Assembly (NCBI GenBank): GCA_942490925.1
Contig: CALNYX010000017.1
Location: 1,116,001-1,180,000, forward strand
Origin: CALNYX01 sp942490925
GTDB taxonomy: Bacteria > Chlamydiota > Chlamydiia > Chlamydiales > JAAKFR01
DNA length: 64,000 bases
Direction: 5' to 3'
This document shows positions 32,653 to 40,080 of this stretch, one piece after another. Under the pieces are notes generated by a model that worked only from the letters and a program-made list of their open reading frames with translations, did no database searches and was not told where the DNA came from. The position numbers and the translations under genes are program-made. The first letter of the stretch is position 1. Each line of letters begins with the position of its first letter.

Positions 32653-33551
32653 ACCACTTTCTAATTGTTTCAGAGCAGCAGGCTGGTAGTCGCCTTGACA
32701 CGCTCCTTGCCCGCCAGTTTCCCGATTTTTCGCGCACCTATTTCCAATACCTAATTGATAAAAAGCTCGTTCTCGTCAACGGCTCCTCAGCCAAAAAGCG
32801 GACTCAGCTAGCACCTGGTGATGAGATAGAAGTCGAGTTTGCCCTCACCGAAGAGATATCCCTTGAACCTGAAGATATTCCACTCGATATCCTCTATGAA
32901 GACGAGTATCTGCTTGCGATCAATAAACCAGCAGGCCTCGTTGTTCATCCAGCTGTTGGTAACTGGCGCGGCACCTTCGTCAATGCCCTTCTCTACCATT
33001 GCAAGACACTTCCCAAGGGCGATACACTTCGCCCTGGCATTGTCCATCGGCTTGACAAAGAGACCACAGGCCTACTTCTCGCGGCAAAAACGACTGACAC
33101 CCAGCAAAAACTCGTTGCCCTGTTCGCTGAGCGGAAAATTGAGAAGACTTACCTTGCCATCTGCCTTGGAAATCCTGGTAATCAGACCCTTACGACACAG
33201 ATTGGACGCCATCCAACCCAGCGCAAAAAGATGACCGTCTTGCAAGAGGGAGGCAAGGAGGCAATTACACGCATCGAGACAGAGACATGTGATGGGAAAG
33301 TGAGTGTTGTCCACCTTTTTCCCAAGACAGGTCGCACTCATCAACTTCGCGTCCACCTCAAAGCACTAGGCTGCCCCATCCTTGGTGACACCCTTTATGG
33401 CAACCCCTCAGCGAACACCAAATATGGAGCAACACGGCAACTACTTCACGCCCAAACCCTCAAATTCACCCATCCCCAAACAGGAAAAGCTATTCACCTC
33501 GAAGCCCCTATTCCTAAGGATATGCATGCGTTTACTCATCCAAAAGGTTAA
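32640..33551 (+). CDS. rluD: 23S rRNA pseudouridine synthase RluD
   Basis: A 303-residue RluA-family synthase with an N-terminal S4 domain (about 14-75: GSRLDTLLARQFPDFSRTYFQYLIDKKLVLVNG) and the catalytic domain with Asp in VHRLDKETTGLLL, plus TYLAICLG and GRTHQLRVHLKALGCPILGD. It modifies helix 69 uridines of 23S rRNA. The present ATG 32640 lies in the right end of the MITE, giving MTHPNH in place of an inferred original MSNPNH; no ribosome-binding site is visible in front of it, so expression may be altered. Matches CT658. Overlaps dtd by 26 nt. Confidence 0.94.
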   Translation: MTHPNHFLIVSEQQAGSRLDTLLARQFPDFSRTYFQYLIDKKLVLVNGSSAKKRTQLAPGDEIEVEFALTEEISLEPEDIPLDILYEDEYLLAINKPAGLVVHPAVGNWRGTFVNALLYHCKTLPKGDTLRPGIVHRLDKETTGLLLAAKTTDTQQKLVALFAERKIEKTYLAICLGNPGNQTLTTQIGRHPTQRKKMTVLQEGGKEAITRIETETCDGKVSVVHLFPKTGRTHQLRVHLKALGCPILGDTLYGNPSANTKYGATRQLLHAQTLKFTHPQTGKAIHLEAPIPKDMHAFTHPKG

Positions 33552-33960
33552 ACAGGCCTCCGTTTCAGTTGAAGACCAGACCATTAGCAGCATCTCTCAT
33601 GGGTTTCTCCTTTTTTTAGGCATCCACGCAACGGACACAACAGAAAAAATCGACTGGATGGTTAACAAAGTAAAAGATCTCAGAGTTTTTCCAGATGAGA
33701 GCGGTAAGATGAATCTTTCCATCCTTGATGTTAAAGGTTCAGCCCTCGTGATTAGTCAGTTTACCCTCTATGGCAACTGCACAAAAGGAAGACGTCCTGA
33801 TTTTTTAGAAGCAGCAGCTCCAGAGATAGCCAAACCCCTCTACCTCCAATTTTGCAAGCAACTTTCCACCCACCTCCCCCTTTCTACAGGGGAATTCGGT
33901 GCCCATATGGACATCAGCCTTATAAATGACGGTCCAGTGACTTTGTACTTAGAGCGTTAG
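33526..33960 (+). CDS. dtd: D-aminoacyl-tRNA deacylase
   Basis: DTD of 144 residues, removing D-amino acids from tRNA. Family blocks: MRLLIQKVKQASVSV, LGIHATDT, VFPDESGKMNLS, ISQFTLYGNCTKGRRPDF (SQFTLY active-site motif) and NDGPVTLYLE. The start at 33526 has AAGGATATGC upstream and lies inside the end of rluD, so the two are coupled. Normal length. A weak hairpin follows the stop. Confidence 0.95.
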   Translation: MRLLIQKVKQASVSVEDQTISSISHGFLLFLGIHATDTTEKIDWMVNKVKDLRVFPDESGKMNLSILDVKGSALVISQFTLYGNCTKGRRPDFLEAAAPEIAKPLYLQFCKQLSTHLPLSTGEFGAHMDISLINDGPVTLYLER

Positions 33961-33961
33961 C

Positions 33962-33978
33962 ACTAATCAATTAGTTTT
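33962..33978 (+). terminator. weak hairpin after dtd
   Basis: ACTAA, loop TCAA, TTAGT then TTT: only five A/T-rich pairs, two nt after the dtd stop. Could give partial termination of the gyrB2-to-dtd run; low confidence. Confidence 0.3.
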
Positions 33979-34058
33979 AAAAATCTTTCTGTCGATAAAT
34001 AAAGTTTTTCTATATTAACATAGAAGTACAGAACCATGCACTTTTAGGGAACGGGACG

Positions 34059-34301
34059 ATGAAAGAATTTGTAGCGTATATTGTAAAGAACTTAGTGGAT
34101 CACCCAGATGAGGTGAAGATCAATGAAGTTGGTGGGACCCATACACTAATTATTGAGCTTTCAGTTGAGAAGTCGGATATTGGCAAGATTATTGGTAAGA
34201 AGGGCAAGACAATCAATGCGATTCGCACCTTATTGATGTCAGTGGCCAGCCGTAATGGTATCCGTGTGAACCTCGAAATCCTCGAAGACGAAGAGAAGTA
34301 A
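34059..34301 (+). CDS. khpA: KH-domain RNA-binding protein KhpA
   Basis: An 80-residue single type-II KH domain with the loop GKIIGKKGKTINAIRTL (about 43-59) and the acidic tail EDEEK. KhpA proteins bind RNA broadly, often with KhpB/Jag, and affect division and envelope genes in Gram-positive bacteria; a role as RNA chaperone is likely here. Ribosome-binding site AGGGAACGGGACG. It is preceded by a 98-bp AT-rich spacer and followed by a 154-bp spacer (34302-34455) that holds only a small GGGC/GCCC hairpin and no gene I can support. Confidence 0.9.
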   Translation: MKEFVAYIVKNLVDHPDEVKINEVGGTHTLIIELSVEKSDIGKIIGKKGKTINAIRTLLMSVASRNGIRVNLEILEDEEK

Positions 34302-34455
34302 GATCTCATTCTTGTAGGGCTTTTTGCCCGACTTGAACCCTCCCTCGTTTGCTGTATCGCTTACACTAGCTGCAGTCGCGATTGTCCAACTCGTGCAAAA
34401 ACACCAAAAAATTCCACCTACCCTTTTTTATCGAAGCTCTATTTGGAGTATTGGG

Positions 34456-34671
34456 TTAAATCTTCAAGACAGTCTTAGCTTGCTGCACATCTGTTTGTTT
34501 AACCATGATTTCAATACCCGTTGCGTACGTCAGGTGAGAAAGCACTCCACCTGCATTGTCTGATTTAAGAAAGCAATCGATATTTTCAGCTTCCAGTTGT
34601 GATTTCATGAGTTCAGCTTCCATTGAGTCATAAACTTTATGAACACAGATAATGTCATCTAATTTTTTCAT
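34456..34671 (-). CDS. DUF2007 signal-transducing-type protein
   Basis: A 71-residue protein starting MKKLDDIICVHKVYDSMEAELMKSQLEAENIDCFL and ending VQQAKTVLKI, the PII-like beta-alpha-beta pattern of the DUF2007 family (residues 5-70). Such small proteins occur alone or fused to zinc ribbons and may bind a ligand; function unknown. Start ATG 34671 is preceded by GAGG at correct distance. It is alone on this strand between the KH gene and tRNA-Arg. Confidence 0.82.
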   Translation of the reverse strand: MKKLDDIICVHKVYDSMEAELMKSQLEAENIDCFLKSDNAGGVLSHLTYATGIEIMVKQTDVQQAKTVLKI

Positions 34672-34723
34672 CTTGAACCTCAAATACTATATTTTTGTGG
34701 TAGTGAGCTAAGTCTACACGGCA

Positions 34724-34750
34724 CAGGCTGGCCGAATAGGCCTGTTTTTT
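34724..34750 (+). terminator. possible Rho-independent terminator on the plus strand
   Basis: CAGGC...GCCTG with an 11-nt loop, followed by TTTTTT. No plus-strand gene ends nearby (khpA ends 420 bp earlier), so it may stop readthrough into the tRNA-Arg antisense region. The loop contains GGCCGAATAGGCC, repeated as GGCCGAGTAGGCC at 34785. Confidence 0.45.
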
Positions 34751-34831
34751 CTTGGTGATGAAGCAAGTCTGGAACTCGAAGGTAGGCCGAGTAGGCCACC
34801 GAGAGCGAAGGCGCACTTCACCGCCAGGAAA

Positions 34832-34904
34832 CGGATCGAGCAGGATTCGAACCTGCGACCGCCCGCTTAGAAGGCGGGTGCTCTATCCACTGAGCTATCG
34901 ATCC
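34832..34904 (-). tRNA. tRNA-Arg (anticodon TCT)
   Basis: A 73-nt cloverleaf on the minus strand: acceptor GGATCGA/TCGATCC, D-arm GCTCAGTGGATAGAGC, anticodon stem CCCGC/GCGGG around CTTCTAA (TCT, reads AGA/AGG), T-arm GCAGGTTCGAATCCTGC and discriminator G. CCA not encoded. Confidence 0.97.
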
Positions 34905-34961
34905 ACTGGATTGGGTTCACTTTACTTGGAATTTTGGTATTTTTCAAGTATTCTGGTTTTT

Positions 34962-35426
34962 ATGACTTTGTGTTTTGTTGGATTAGGGGGCAATTTAGGG
35001 CGGCCCCTTGAGACTTTCCGGGGAGTTTTGGAGCTTTTGGATGCTCACAAGTCTATTTTGGATTTGGTTTGCTCACGGGTTTATCGTAGCTCTCCTGTCA
35101 GTGATTTGGAGCAGCCGGACTTTTTTAATGCTGTTTGTCGTTTTTCATGCAGTTTATCTGCTCAGGAGCTATTCTGTTTTCTCGAGGGGGTGGAGGTGAT
35201 TATGGGCAAACGGCCTAAACCTAAAAATGCACCAAGGGTGATCGATTTGGATTTGTTGTTTTATGGTGAGTTGGTTTTAAACTCCCCGGGTCTTATTCTG
35301 CCGCATCCTAGATGGTCCGAGCGCCTTTTTGTTTTAAAGCCTCTTTCTGAATTGACTGAGCGGGCTGAAGTACATGAACTGTTAAAAAAATCTTATGAAG
35401 GACAGGTGGTATGGATAAACGATTGA
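34962..35426 (+). CDS. folK: 2-amino-4-hydroxy-6-hydroxymethyldihydropteridine pyrophosphokinase
   Basis: HPPK of 154 residues: MTLCFVGLGGNLGRP, YRSSPVSDLEQPDFFNAVCRF, MGKRPKPKNAPRVIDLDLLFYGE and LILPHPRWSERLFVLKPLSEL give all substrate-binding blocks of this folate-pathway enzyme. Start ATG 34962 is chosen because it begins the family; the frame upstream crosses tRNA-Arg. By eye the gene is unusually G- and T-rich on the coding strand (one 60-base line has 23 G against 10 C) compared with the C-rich genes to its left. It overlaps kdsA by 16 nt. Confidence 0.93.
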   Translation: MTLCFVGLGGNLGRPLETFRGVLELLDAHKSILDLVCSRVYRSSPVSDLEQPDFFNAVCRFSCSLSAQELFCFLEGVEVIMGKRPKPKNAPRVIDLDLLFYGELVLNSPGLILPHPRWSERLFVLKPLSELTERAEVHELLKKSYEGQVVWIND

Positions 35427-36205
35427 TTGTGGTTTCAGGACCTTGTGTCATTGAGAGTGAGAGCGCTGTGATGGAGGCTGCTGAGTTTTTGGTCCGCTTA
35501 TTTGAGGGACGCCCTATCGATTATATTTTTAAATCGAGTTATGATAAGGGCAATCGCTCGTCTATTGATTCATATCGTGGACCAGGACTTGAGCAGGGCT
35601 TAAAAATTTTGGAAAAGGTTAAAACAACTTTCAATGTGCCGATTTTTACCGATGTCCACTCACCAGAAGAAGCTATTGCAGCTGGCTCTGTTTGCGATGT
35701 GATTCAAATTCCTGCTTTTCTTTGCAGACAGACTGACCTTTTAGTAGCAGCTGGCAAAAGCGGCGCAACTGTCAATATCAAAAAGGGGCAATTTATGGCT
35801 CCTTGGGATATGGAACAGGTGGTGAAGAAAATTGAATCGACTGGCAATAAGAATTTGATGCTGACTGAACGTGGTGTCTCGTTTGGATACAATAACCTTG
35901 TCAGTGATATGCGCGCGATTCCAATCATGCAAAAGTTTGGGTACCCCGTATTATTTGATGCAACTCACTCTGTACAGCTCCCAGGTGGTTTAGGAAATGC
36001 CTCTGGTGGTGAAAGGGAATTTATTCAAGTGCTTGCGCGCGCAGCGATTGCTGCTGGGTGTGATGGAATTTATGCCGAGGCGCATCCCTGTCCAGAAGAG
36101 GCAAAATGTGATGCAGCTTGCATGTTGAGCTTTGAAAAGCTAGGCTCTCTTGTTGATGAATGGGAACGAATTCATGAGGCTTTATGCGGCTGCGTAGTTA
36201 TCTAG
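35411..36205 (+). CDS. kdsA: 3-deoxy-8-phosphooctulonate synthase
   Basis: KDO-8-phosphate synthase of 264 residues, condensing PEP with arabinose-5-phosphate in Kdo synthesis for LPS. Conserved: VSGPCVIES (PEP loop start, with the Cys of metal-dependent forms), FKSSYDKGNRSS, FTDVHSPEEA, QIPAFLCRQTDLL, ERGVSFGYNNLV, FDATHSVQLPGG and YAEAHPCPEEAKCD. Starts inside folK and overlaps the LptC-like gene. Same order as CT655-CT653. Confidence 0.96.
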   Translation: MDKRLIVVSGPCVIESESAVMEAAEFLVRLFEGRPIDYIFKSSYDKGNRSSIDSYRGPGLEQGLKILEKVKTTFNVPIFTDVHSPEEAIAAGSVCDVIQIPAFLCRQTDLLVAAGKSGATVNIKKGQFMAPWDMEQVVKKIESTGNKNLMLTERGVSFGYNNLVSDMRAIPIMQKFGYPVLFDATHSVQLPGGLGNASGGEREFIQVLARAAIAAGCDGIYAEAHPCPEEAKCDAACMLSFEKLGSLVDEWERIHEALCGCVVI

Positions 36206-36777
36206 TTCTGGGTCTGTTTCTAGGCTTTGGGATCCTGGGTTGGTTCACATTTGTGAGTCGGCCACAAGATGCCAAAACTTTTGAAGCGCTTGTTCGTAGT
36301 AGCGATCCCTCTAAGCGCGAAGAGGCTGGCGGTTTAATCACCTATTGTCAGCAATTCCGTGAAAATGTCACAAAAGATGTCTGGTTAAGGCAAGAGAAGC
36401 CTCTTTACTGCCATATTGAGAGTGTTGATTCAACGCTCTTTTTCTTCAGCCAAGGGAAGCAAGTAGAGATGATTGAAGAGCTCGACCAAATGGAGTGCAC
36501 TTTGCAAGAAAAACTGTTTTATAGTGATGACGGGAAACCTATGCAAACTGTAAACTATATCCGTGCTGCGCGTGCGTGTTATAATTATAACACTCAAGTG
36601 CTCACTGCCGACAATGCACAGTTGTGGAAATATCAACTACCCGGCCATACGCTGACCAGCGTGAAAAACACCTCCCCTACAATGAAGGGAAAAGCAAAAC
36701 ATGTGGAATTGATTTTGCACGATAAAACTTTTGATTTGAACGTGAAACACCTAAGAGCGACATTTACCGACCTATGA
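36184..36777 (+). CDS. lptC: LPS export protein LptC-like, membrane-anchored
   Basis: A 197-residue protein with one N-terminal anchor (YLVLGLFLGFGILGWFTFV) and a periplasmic beta-jellyroll-like part (LYCHIESVDSTLFFFSQ, VELILHDKTFDLNVKHLRATF). Sequence similarity to LptC is faint; the call relies on topology and on position between kdsA and lptA/lptB. LptC links the LptB2FG transporter to the LptA bridge. Overlaps kdsA by 22 nt and lptA by 4 nt. Corresponds in place to CT654. Confidence 0.7.
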   Translation: MRLRSYLVLGLFLGFGILGWFTFVSRPQDAKTFEALVRSSDPSKREEAGGLITYCQQFRENVTKDVWLRQEKPLYCHIESVDSTLFFFSQGKQVEMIEELDQMECTLQEKLFYSDDGKPMQTVNYIRAARACYNYNTQVLTADNAQLWKYQLPGHTLTSVKNTSPTMKGKAKHVELILHDKTFDLNVKHLRATFTDL

Positions 36778-37250
36778 AATATTTACTTCTGTTTTTTTGT
36801 CTCCCTTTAATTGCTTGTGAAACCATTGTCCAGTCTGATGAAGCTCTCTACAATGAGTCTCAAGTCGTTTTAATTGGAAATGTCAGCATCGAAAGTGAAA
36901 TGGGCTACGTTGAATCTGATAAGGCAATCATTGACCATTGTCGAGAAGGAGAGAAGTGGGAAGCTTCTCACATCAAGCTGACAGGGCATGTGCGCATGAC
37001 AAACGGTGAAAAAACGCAATTTGCCATTGCAGAGCAAGTCGACTATTTTCCCGATCAAAAAGTAATGGTTTTTGAGTCGAACCAAAAAGATCGTGTGCTT
37101 TTTTATGACACAGAAAAACAGATGCAGCTTTCAGCTCATAAAGTACGCGCTGAAAGGCAAGAGAAAGATGTTGTCCAAGGTTATGGTGACGTGCGGTTTG
37201 TTTTTGGTGCTGAAGAACTCGATAAATTCAAACAACAGTTTAAGTGGTAA
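36774..37250 (+). CDS. lptA: LPS transport periplasmic protein LptA-like (OstA domain)
   Basis: A 158-residue exported protein: signal MKYLLLFFCLPLIACE, then OstA/LptA-type strand repeats (EALYNESQVVLIGNVSIESEMGYVESDKAII, HIKLTGHVRMT, VQGYGDVRFVFG). It would form part of the periplasmic bridge carrying LPS to the outer membrane. The signal ends IAC, so lipid modification is also possible. Coupled by ATGA to lptC and by TAATG to lptB. Confidence 0.82.
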   Translation: MKYLLLFFCLPLIACETIVQSDEALYNESQVVLIGNVSIESEMGYVESDKAIIDHCREGEKWEASHIKLTGHVRMTNGEKTQFAIAEQVDYFPDQKVMVFESNQKDRVLFYDTEKQMQLSAHKVRAERQEKDVVQGYGDVRFVFGAEELDKFKQQFKW

Positions 37251-37978
37251 TGAGCGAGCCTGTTCTCAATTTAATCAATTTAGAAAAGAGCTATGGCGGC
37301 CGAAAGGTTGTTAGTGGAATCGATCTTTCTGTCTACCCAGGCGAAATTGTTGGTCTTCTTGGGCCTAATGGCGCAGGTAAAACCACGGCTTTTTACATGA
37401 CAATGGGATTGATTCGCCCTGACAAGGGAGAGGTCTTTTTTAATGGGATGCAAGTGACTGAGGCGTCTATTGATCGCCGTGCCCAGATGGGAATGGGATA
37501 TCTTGCGCAAGAACCTTCAGTTTTTCGTCATCTCTCAGTTGCTGACAATATTTTGTGCATCTTAGAGATGCTTCCTTTGAAAAAAGAGCAGCGTCAAGCC
37601 CGCTTACAGATGCTTCTCAAAGAGCTCAACTTGGAAAAGCTTGCAACCAAAAAAGCTTCGAGTTTATCTGGTGGTGAGAGAAGACGGCTTGAAATTACGC
37701 GTGCTCTTGTAACCTCGCCCATGTTCCTGCTGCTTGATGAGCCGTTTGCCAACATTGATCCGATTGCAATTAATGAGGTGAAAGAGCTCATTCGCTTGCT
37801 TGTGAAAAAAGGGATTAGTGTTTTGATCACTGATCACAATGCGCGCGAGATCTTTTCGATAGCGAATCGCTGCTATCTCATGTCTGATGGCAAAGTTTTC
37901 CTTTCAGGTTCCATTCCTGAGCTGGTGAACAATGAGCGGGCACGTTCTCTCTACCTAGGCGACGACTTTCGATTATGA
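37250..37978 (+). CDS. lptB: LPS export ABC transporter ATP-binding protein LptB
   Basis: ABC ATPase of 242 residues: Walker A GPNGAGKTTAF, Q-loop, LSGGERRRLEI signature, Walker B LLLDEPFANIDP, H-loop ITDHNAREIF and the LptB-type C-terminus YLGDDFRL. Drives LPS extraction with LptFG, which are elsewhere. Starts at TAATG overlap with lptA. The last 101 nt overlap the convergent amidotransferase gene. Matches CT653. Confidence 0.95.
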   Translation: MSEPVLNLINLEKSYGGRKVVSGIDLSVYPGEIVGLLGPNGAGKTTAFYMTMGLIRPDKGEVFFNGMQVTEASIDRRAQMGMGYLAQEPSVFRHLSVADNILCILEMLPLKKEQRQARLQMLLKELNLEKLATKKASSLSGGERRRLEITRALVTSPMFLLLDEPFANIDPIAINEVKELIRLLVKKGISVLITDHNAREIFSIANRCYLMSDGKVFLSGSIPELVNNERARSLYLGDDFRL

Positions 37979-38492
37979 AGTTGCGGAAGAGTTCAAGGCC
38001 ATACTCTGTACTAATCGAATCAGGATGGAACTGAACTCCAAATAGTGGAAGCTTCGGATGACGTAAACCCATGATCAAACCATCTTCTGTCCAAGCAGTG
38101 ACATCAAGTGTACTCTCCTTGACGATGAGGGAATGGTAGCGCACCGCTTTAAACCCTTGCGGCAGCCCAGAAAAAAGGCCTTCTCCATTGTGATAGATCC
38201 TGGAAACTTTGCCATGACAGGGTGTTGTGCGAACGGTACGGCCTCCGAAAACCTGGCCAAGAAGTTGATGTCCAAGGCAAATTCCAAGCAACGGTAATTT
38301 CCCAATGAGTTTGCGGCAAACGCCACTTTTTTCAGGGCGACCCGGGCCTGGCCCCAAAATGATCCCATCTGCATCAAGGCAAGTGCGCACTGAAACGGTG
38401 TTGCGTACAACGTTTACCGGCTCGCCTAGCTTTTCTAAAGCAGCAACGATGTTGTAGGTAAAGGAATCAAAATTATCGACGAGTGTGATCAT
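37878..38492 (-). CDS. pabA: PabA/TrpG-type glutamine amidotransferase, orphan
   Basis: Class I glutamine amidotransferase of 204 residues: oxyanion loop DGIILGPGPGRPEKSG, nucleophile Cys at 72 in GICLGHQLLG, and His/Glu in FGVQFHPDSISTEYG. It provides ammonia to aminodeoxychorismate (folate) or anthranilate synthase. No PabB/TrpE partner is in the window; folK 3 kb away supports the folate pathway. The C-terminal 34 residues extend past the usual family end and lie antisense to the last 101 nt of lptB, so they may be a drift product of lost upstream stops. Confidence 0.85.
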   Translation of the reverse strand: MITLVDNFDSFTYNIVAALEKLGEPVNVVRNTVSVRTCLDADGIILGPGPGRPEKSGVCRKLIGKLPLLGICLGHQLLGQVFGGRTVRTTPCHGKVSRIYHNGEGLFSGLPQGFKAVRYHSLIVKESTLDVTAWTEDGLIMGLRHPKLPLFGVQFHPDSISTEYGLELFRNFIIESRRLGRENVPAHCSPAQEWNLKGKLCHQT

Positions 38493-39597
38493 TTTCCATA
38501 GCCCTCAATGAAGACTCAAATTGCTTGGGGTCAAGCGTCATATCTGGATCAATTCCAGAACGCTCAGTCATATCAAACAATAGATGATACTTCAGGTCAA
38601 CTTGACTTGCAATATGCCAGTAACAAGGATTCACATACTCCTTTTGAAAACATTCGAGTAGCGGTGTTTTAGGATCACAGAAAACAAGATGTGAGAGCCC
38701 AGCTCCATGGGGCGCAACAATCATCTCAGCATTTCTAAATAACTGCATCTGCTCAAGCATCGAACTGCCTGAAAGAGAAACTTTTTCAAATCCATATTTC
38801 TCCAAAATGGGCAGTAGCTCTGCTTCATTGGCAATGCGGCGCGTTTTGGCATCAGACCTTGAAATGTAAAGCCGCTTTTTCTCACCTTTTGGAAGGTGTG
38901 GAAGAAATTGATCTCGTAGAAATTGACAAGTACGCTTTGTTGGATTTGTGGGCTGGGAGGGAACAAAAATCTGCGGAGATTGAATGGCTGGATAAACATT
39001 TGCTGCTATAACTCGCTTGATACCAAGCATTTCAAGGCTCTCTTTTTGAAAGGAAAAGCTTTGATCGGCATAAACAATGGGATAGGGCTTGGGCACGAGT
39101 TCTAAGCGCGGCAAAATCTGATACATCCAGTGGTAAAAGGCTCCTTGCCAACCGGCTGTCAATGAAATGACTGACTCTTTAGCTTGGTAAATCCGAGGAA
39201 AAAAGCGAGAAGTACTGAAGTAGAAGAGTTCATGCTGGTCGATCGGCTTGCCATCAATCACTTGAAGAAAGGTGGAGACGAGCTTCCCTTTGGGATTGAG
39301 ATTTCCTCCTGTGGCTGTTGCAATGCCATTGTAGATGGAAAAAATCCCTTCTTGCTCAACTTTGCTGCAAGGCTCGAATTTTTTGTCTCGATAGGTTTGT
39401 ACAGAGTGAATAGGAGTAAATTCTTCTGGATAGGAGGCGACCTGGTCGAAGATAGTGGGCTCAATTTTGGTAATCCCACCTGGAATTCCGAAGATAGGAT
39501 AGCTTTTTGAGCGGAGAAGGCTCGCTGAGATGGCCGCTCCGCTCTTTTTGACATTTGTGCGTACATAACGCATTAGGCTCGAAAGCTGTTTTTTCAA
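38473..39597 (-). CDS. glycosyltransferase family 61 (DUF563) protein
   Basis: A 374-residue soluble protein with the GT61 pattern: AFYHWMYQILPRLE, KRLYISRSDAKTRRIANEAEL, IVAPHGAGLSHLVFCDPKTPLLE and CYWHIASQVDLKYHLL. Eukaryotic members transfer xylose or GlcNAc; bacterial members act in capsule or LPS assembly. Acceptor and donor are unknown. Overlaps both pabA (20 nt) and ndk (4 nt) on the same strand. Not a gene I know from Chlamydiaceae; together with the heptosyltransferase it suggests a more elaborate surface glycan. Confidence 0.83.
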   Translation of the reverse strand: MKKQLSSLMRYVRTNVKKSGAAISASLLRSKSYPIFGIPGGITKIEPTIFDQVASYPEEFTPIHSVQTYRDKKFEPCSKVEQEGIFSIYNGIATATGGNLNPKGKLVSTFLQVIDGKPIDQHELFYFSTSRFFPRIYQAKESVISLTAGWQGAFYHWMYQILPRLELVPKPYPIVYADQSFSFQKESLEMLGIKRVIAANVYPAIQSPQIFVPSQPTNPTKRTCQFLRDQFLPHLPKGEKKRLYISRSDAKTRRIANEAELLPILEKYGFEKVSLSGSSMLEQMQLFRNAEMIVAPHGAGLSHLVFCDPKTPLLECFQKEYVNPCYWHIASQVDLKYHLLFDMTERSGIDPDMTLDPKQFESSLRAMENDHTRR

Positions 39598-40016
39598 CTC
39601 ATAATCTCAGTTGGTTTGAAGAAAAAGCCAATTTCAAATTTCGCTGTATCAGTCCCATCAGAACCATGCACTGCATTCGCATCAATCGATTCGGCAAAAT
39701 CAGCTCTAATGGTTCCAGGAGCTGCTTCTTTTGGATTGGTTGCACCCATAATTTCACGATTTTTTAAGATGGCTCCCTCCCCTTCTAACACAGAGATCAA
39801 TACGGGTCCAGAAATCATGAAGTCGACAAGCTCTTTGAAAAAGCCACGCTCTTTATGCACAGCGTAGAAACCCTCTGCCTCTTCTCGAGTCAAATGCTTC
39901 ATCTTGGCCGCTACTACTCGCAAGTCTGCTTTTTCAAAACGGGCAATAATCTGACCAACTACATTTTTTTTGACAGCATCTGGTTTGATGATCGATAGCG
40001 TTCTTTCTGATGACAT
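39594..40016 (-). CDS. ndk: nucleoside diphosphate kinase
   Basis: NDK of 140 residues: ERTLSIIKPDAVKKNVVG, phospho-His in NAVHGSDGTDTAKFEIGFFF, and SGPVLISVLEGEGAILKNREIMGATNPKEA. Balances NTP/dNTP pools and is useful in an organism that takes nucleotides from its host. Ribosome-binding site AAGGAGAAAG. CT500-CT501-CT502 order is kept (ndk, ruvA, ruvC), with a 64-bp gap to ruvA. Confidence 0.96.
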   Translation of the reverse strand: MSSERTLSIIKPDAVKKNVVGQIIARFEKADLRVVAAKMKHLTREEAEGFYAVHKERGFFKELVDFMISGPVLISVLEGEGAILKNREIMGATNPKEAAPGTIRADFAESIDANAVHGSDGTDTAKFEIGFFFKPTEIMS

Positions 40017-40080
40017 ACTTTCTCCTTTTTTTGGAGAGGAGGATAGCCGAAAAAATGATTAGAGGCAAGCTTAGGATTCC

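Noticed and set aside
34324..34563. 79-codon plus-strand frame after khpA
   Set aside because: It overlaps the well-supported DUF2007 gene, has no ribosome-binding site and no family features.
34752..34961. N-terminal extension of folK with RIRTCDRPLRRRVLYPLSYR
   Set aside because: Same kind of antisense tRNA-Arg translation; folK begins at ATG 34962.
34832..35000. Chromosomal replication origin at the skew change near tRNA-Arg
   Set aside because: No dnaA, DnaA-box cluster or AT-rich unwinding region is visible; the skew change is judged from only a few lines.
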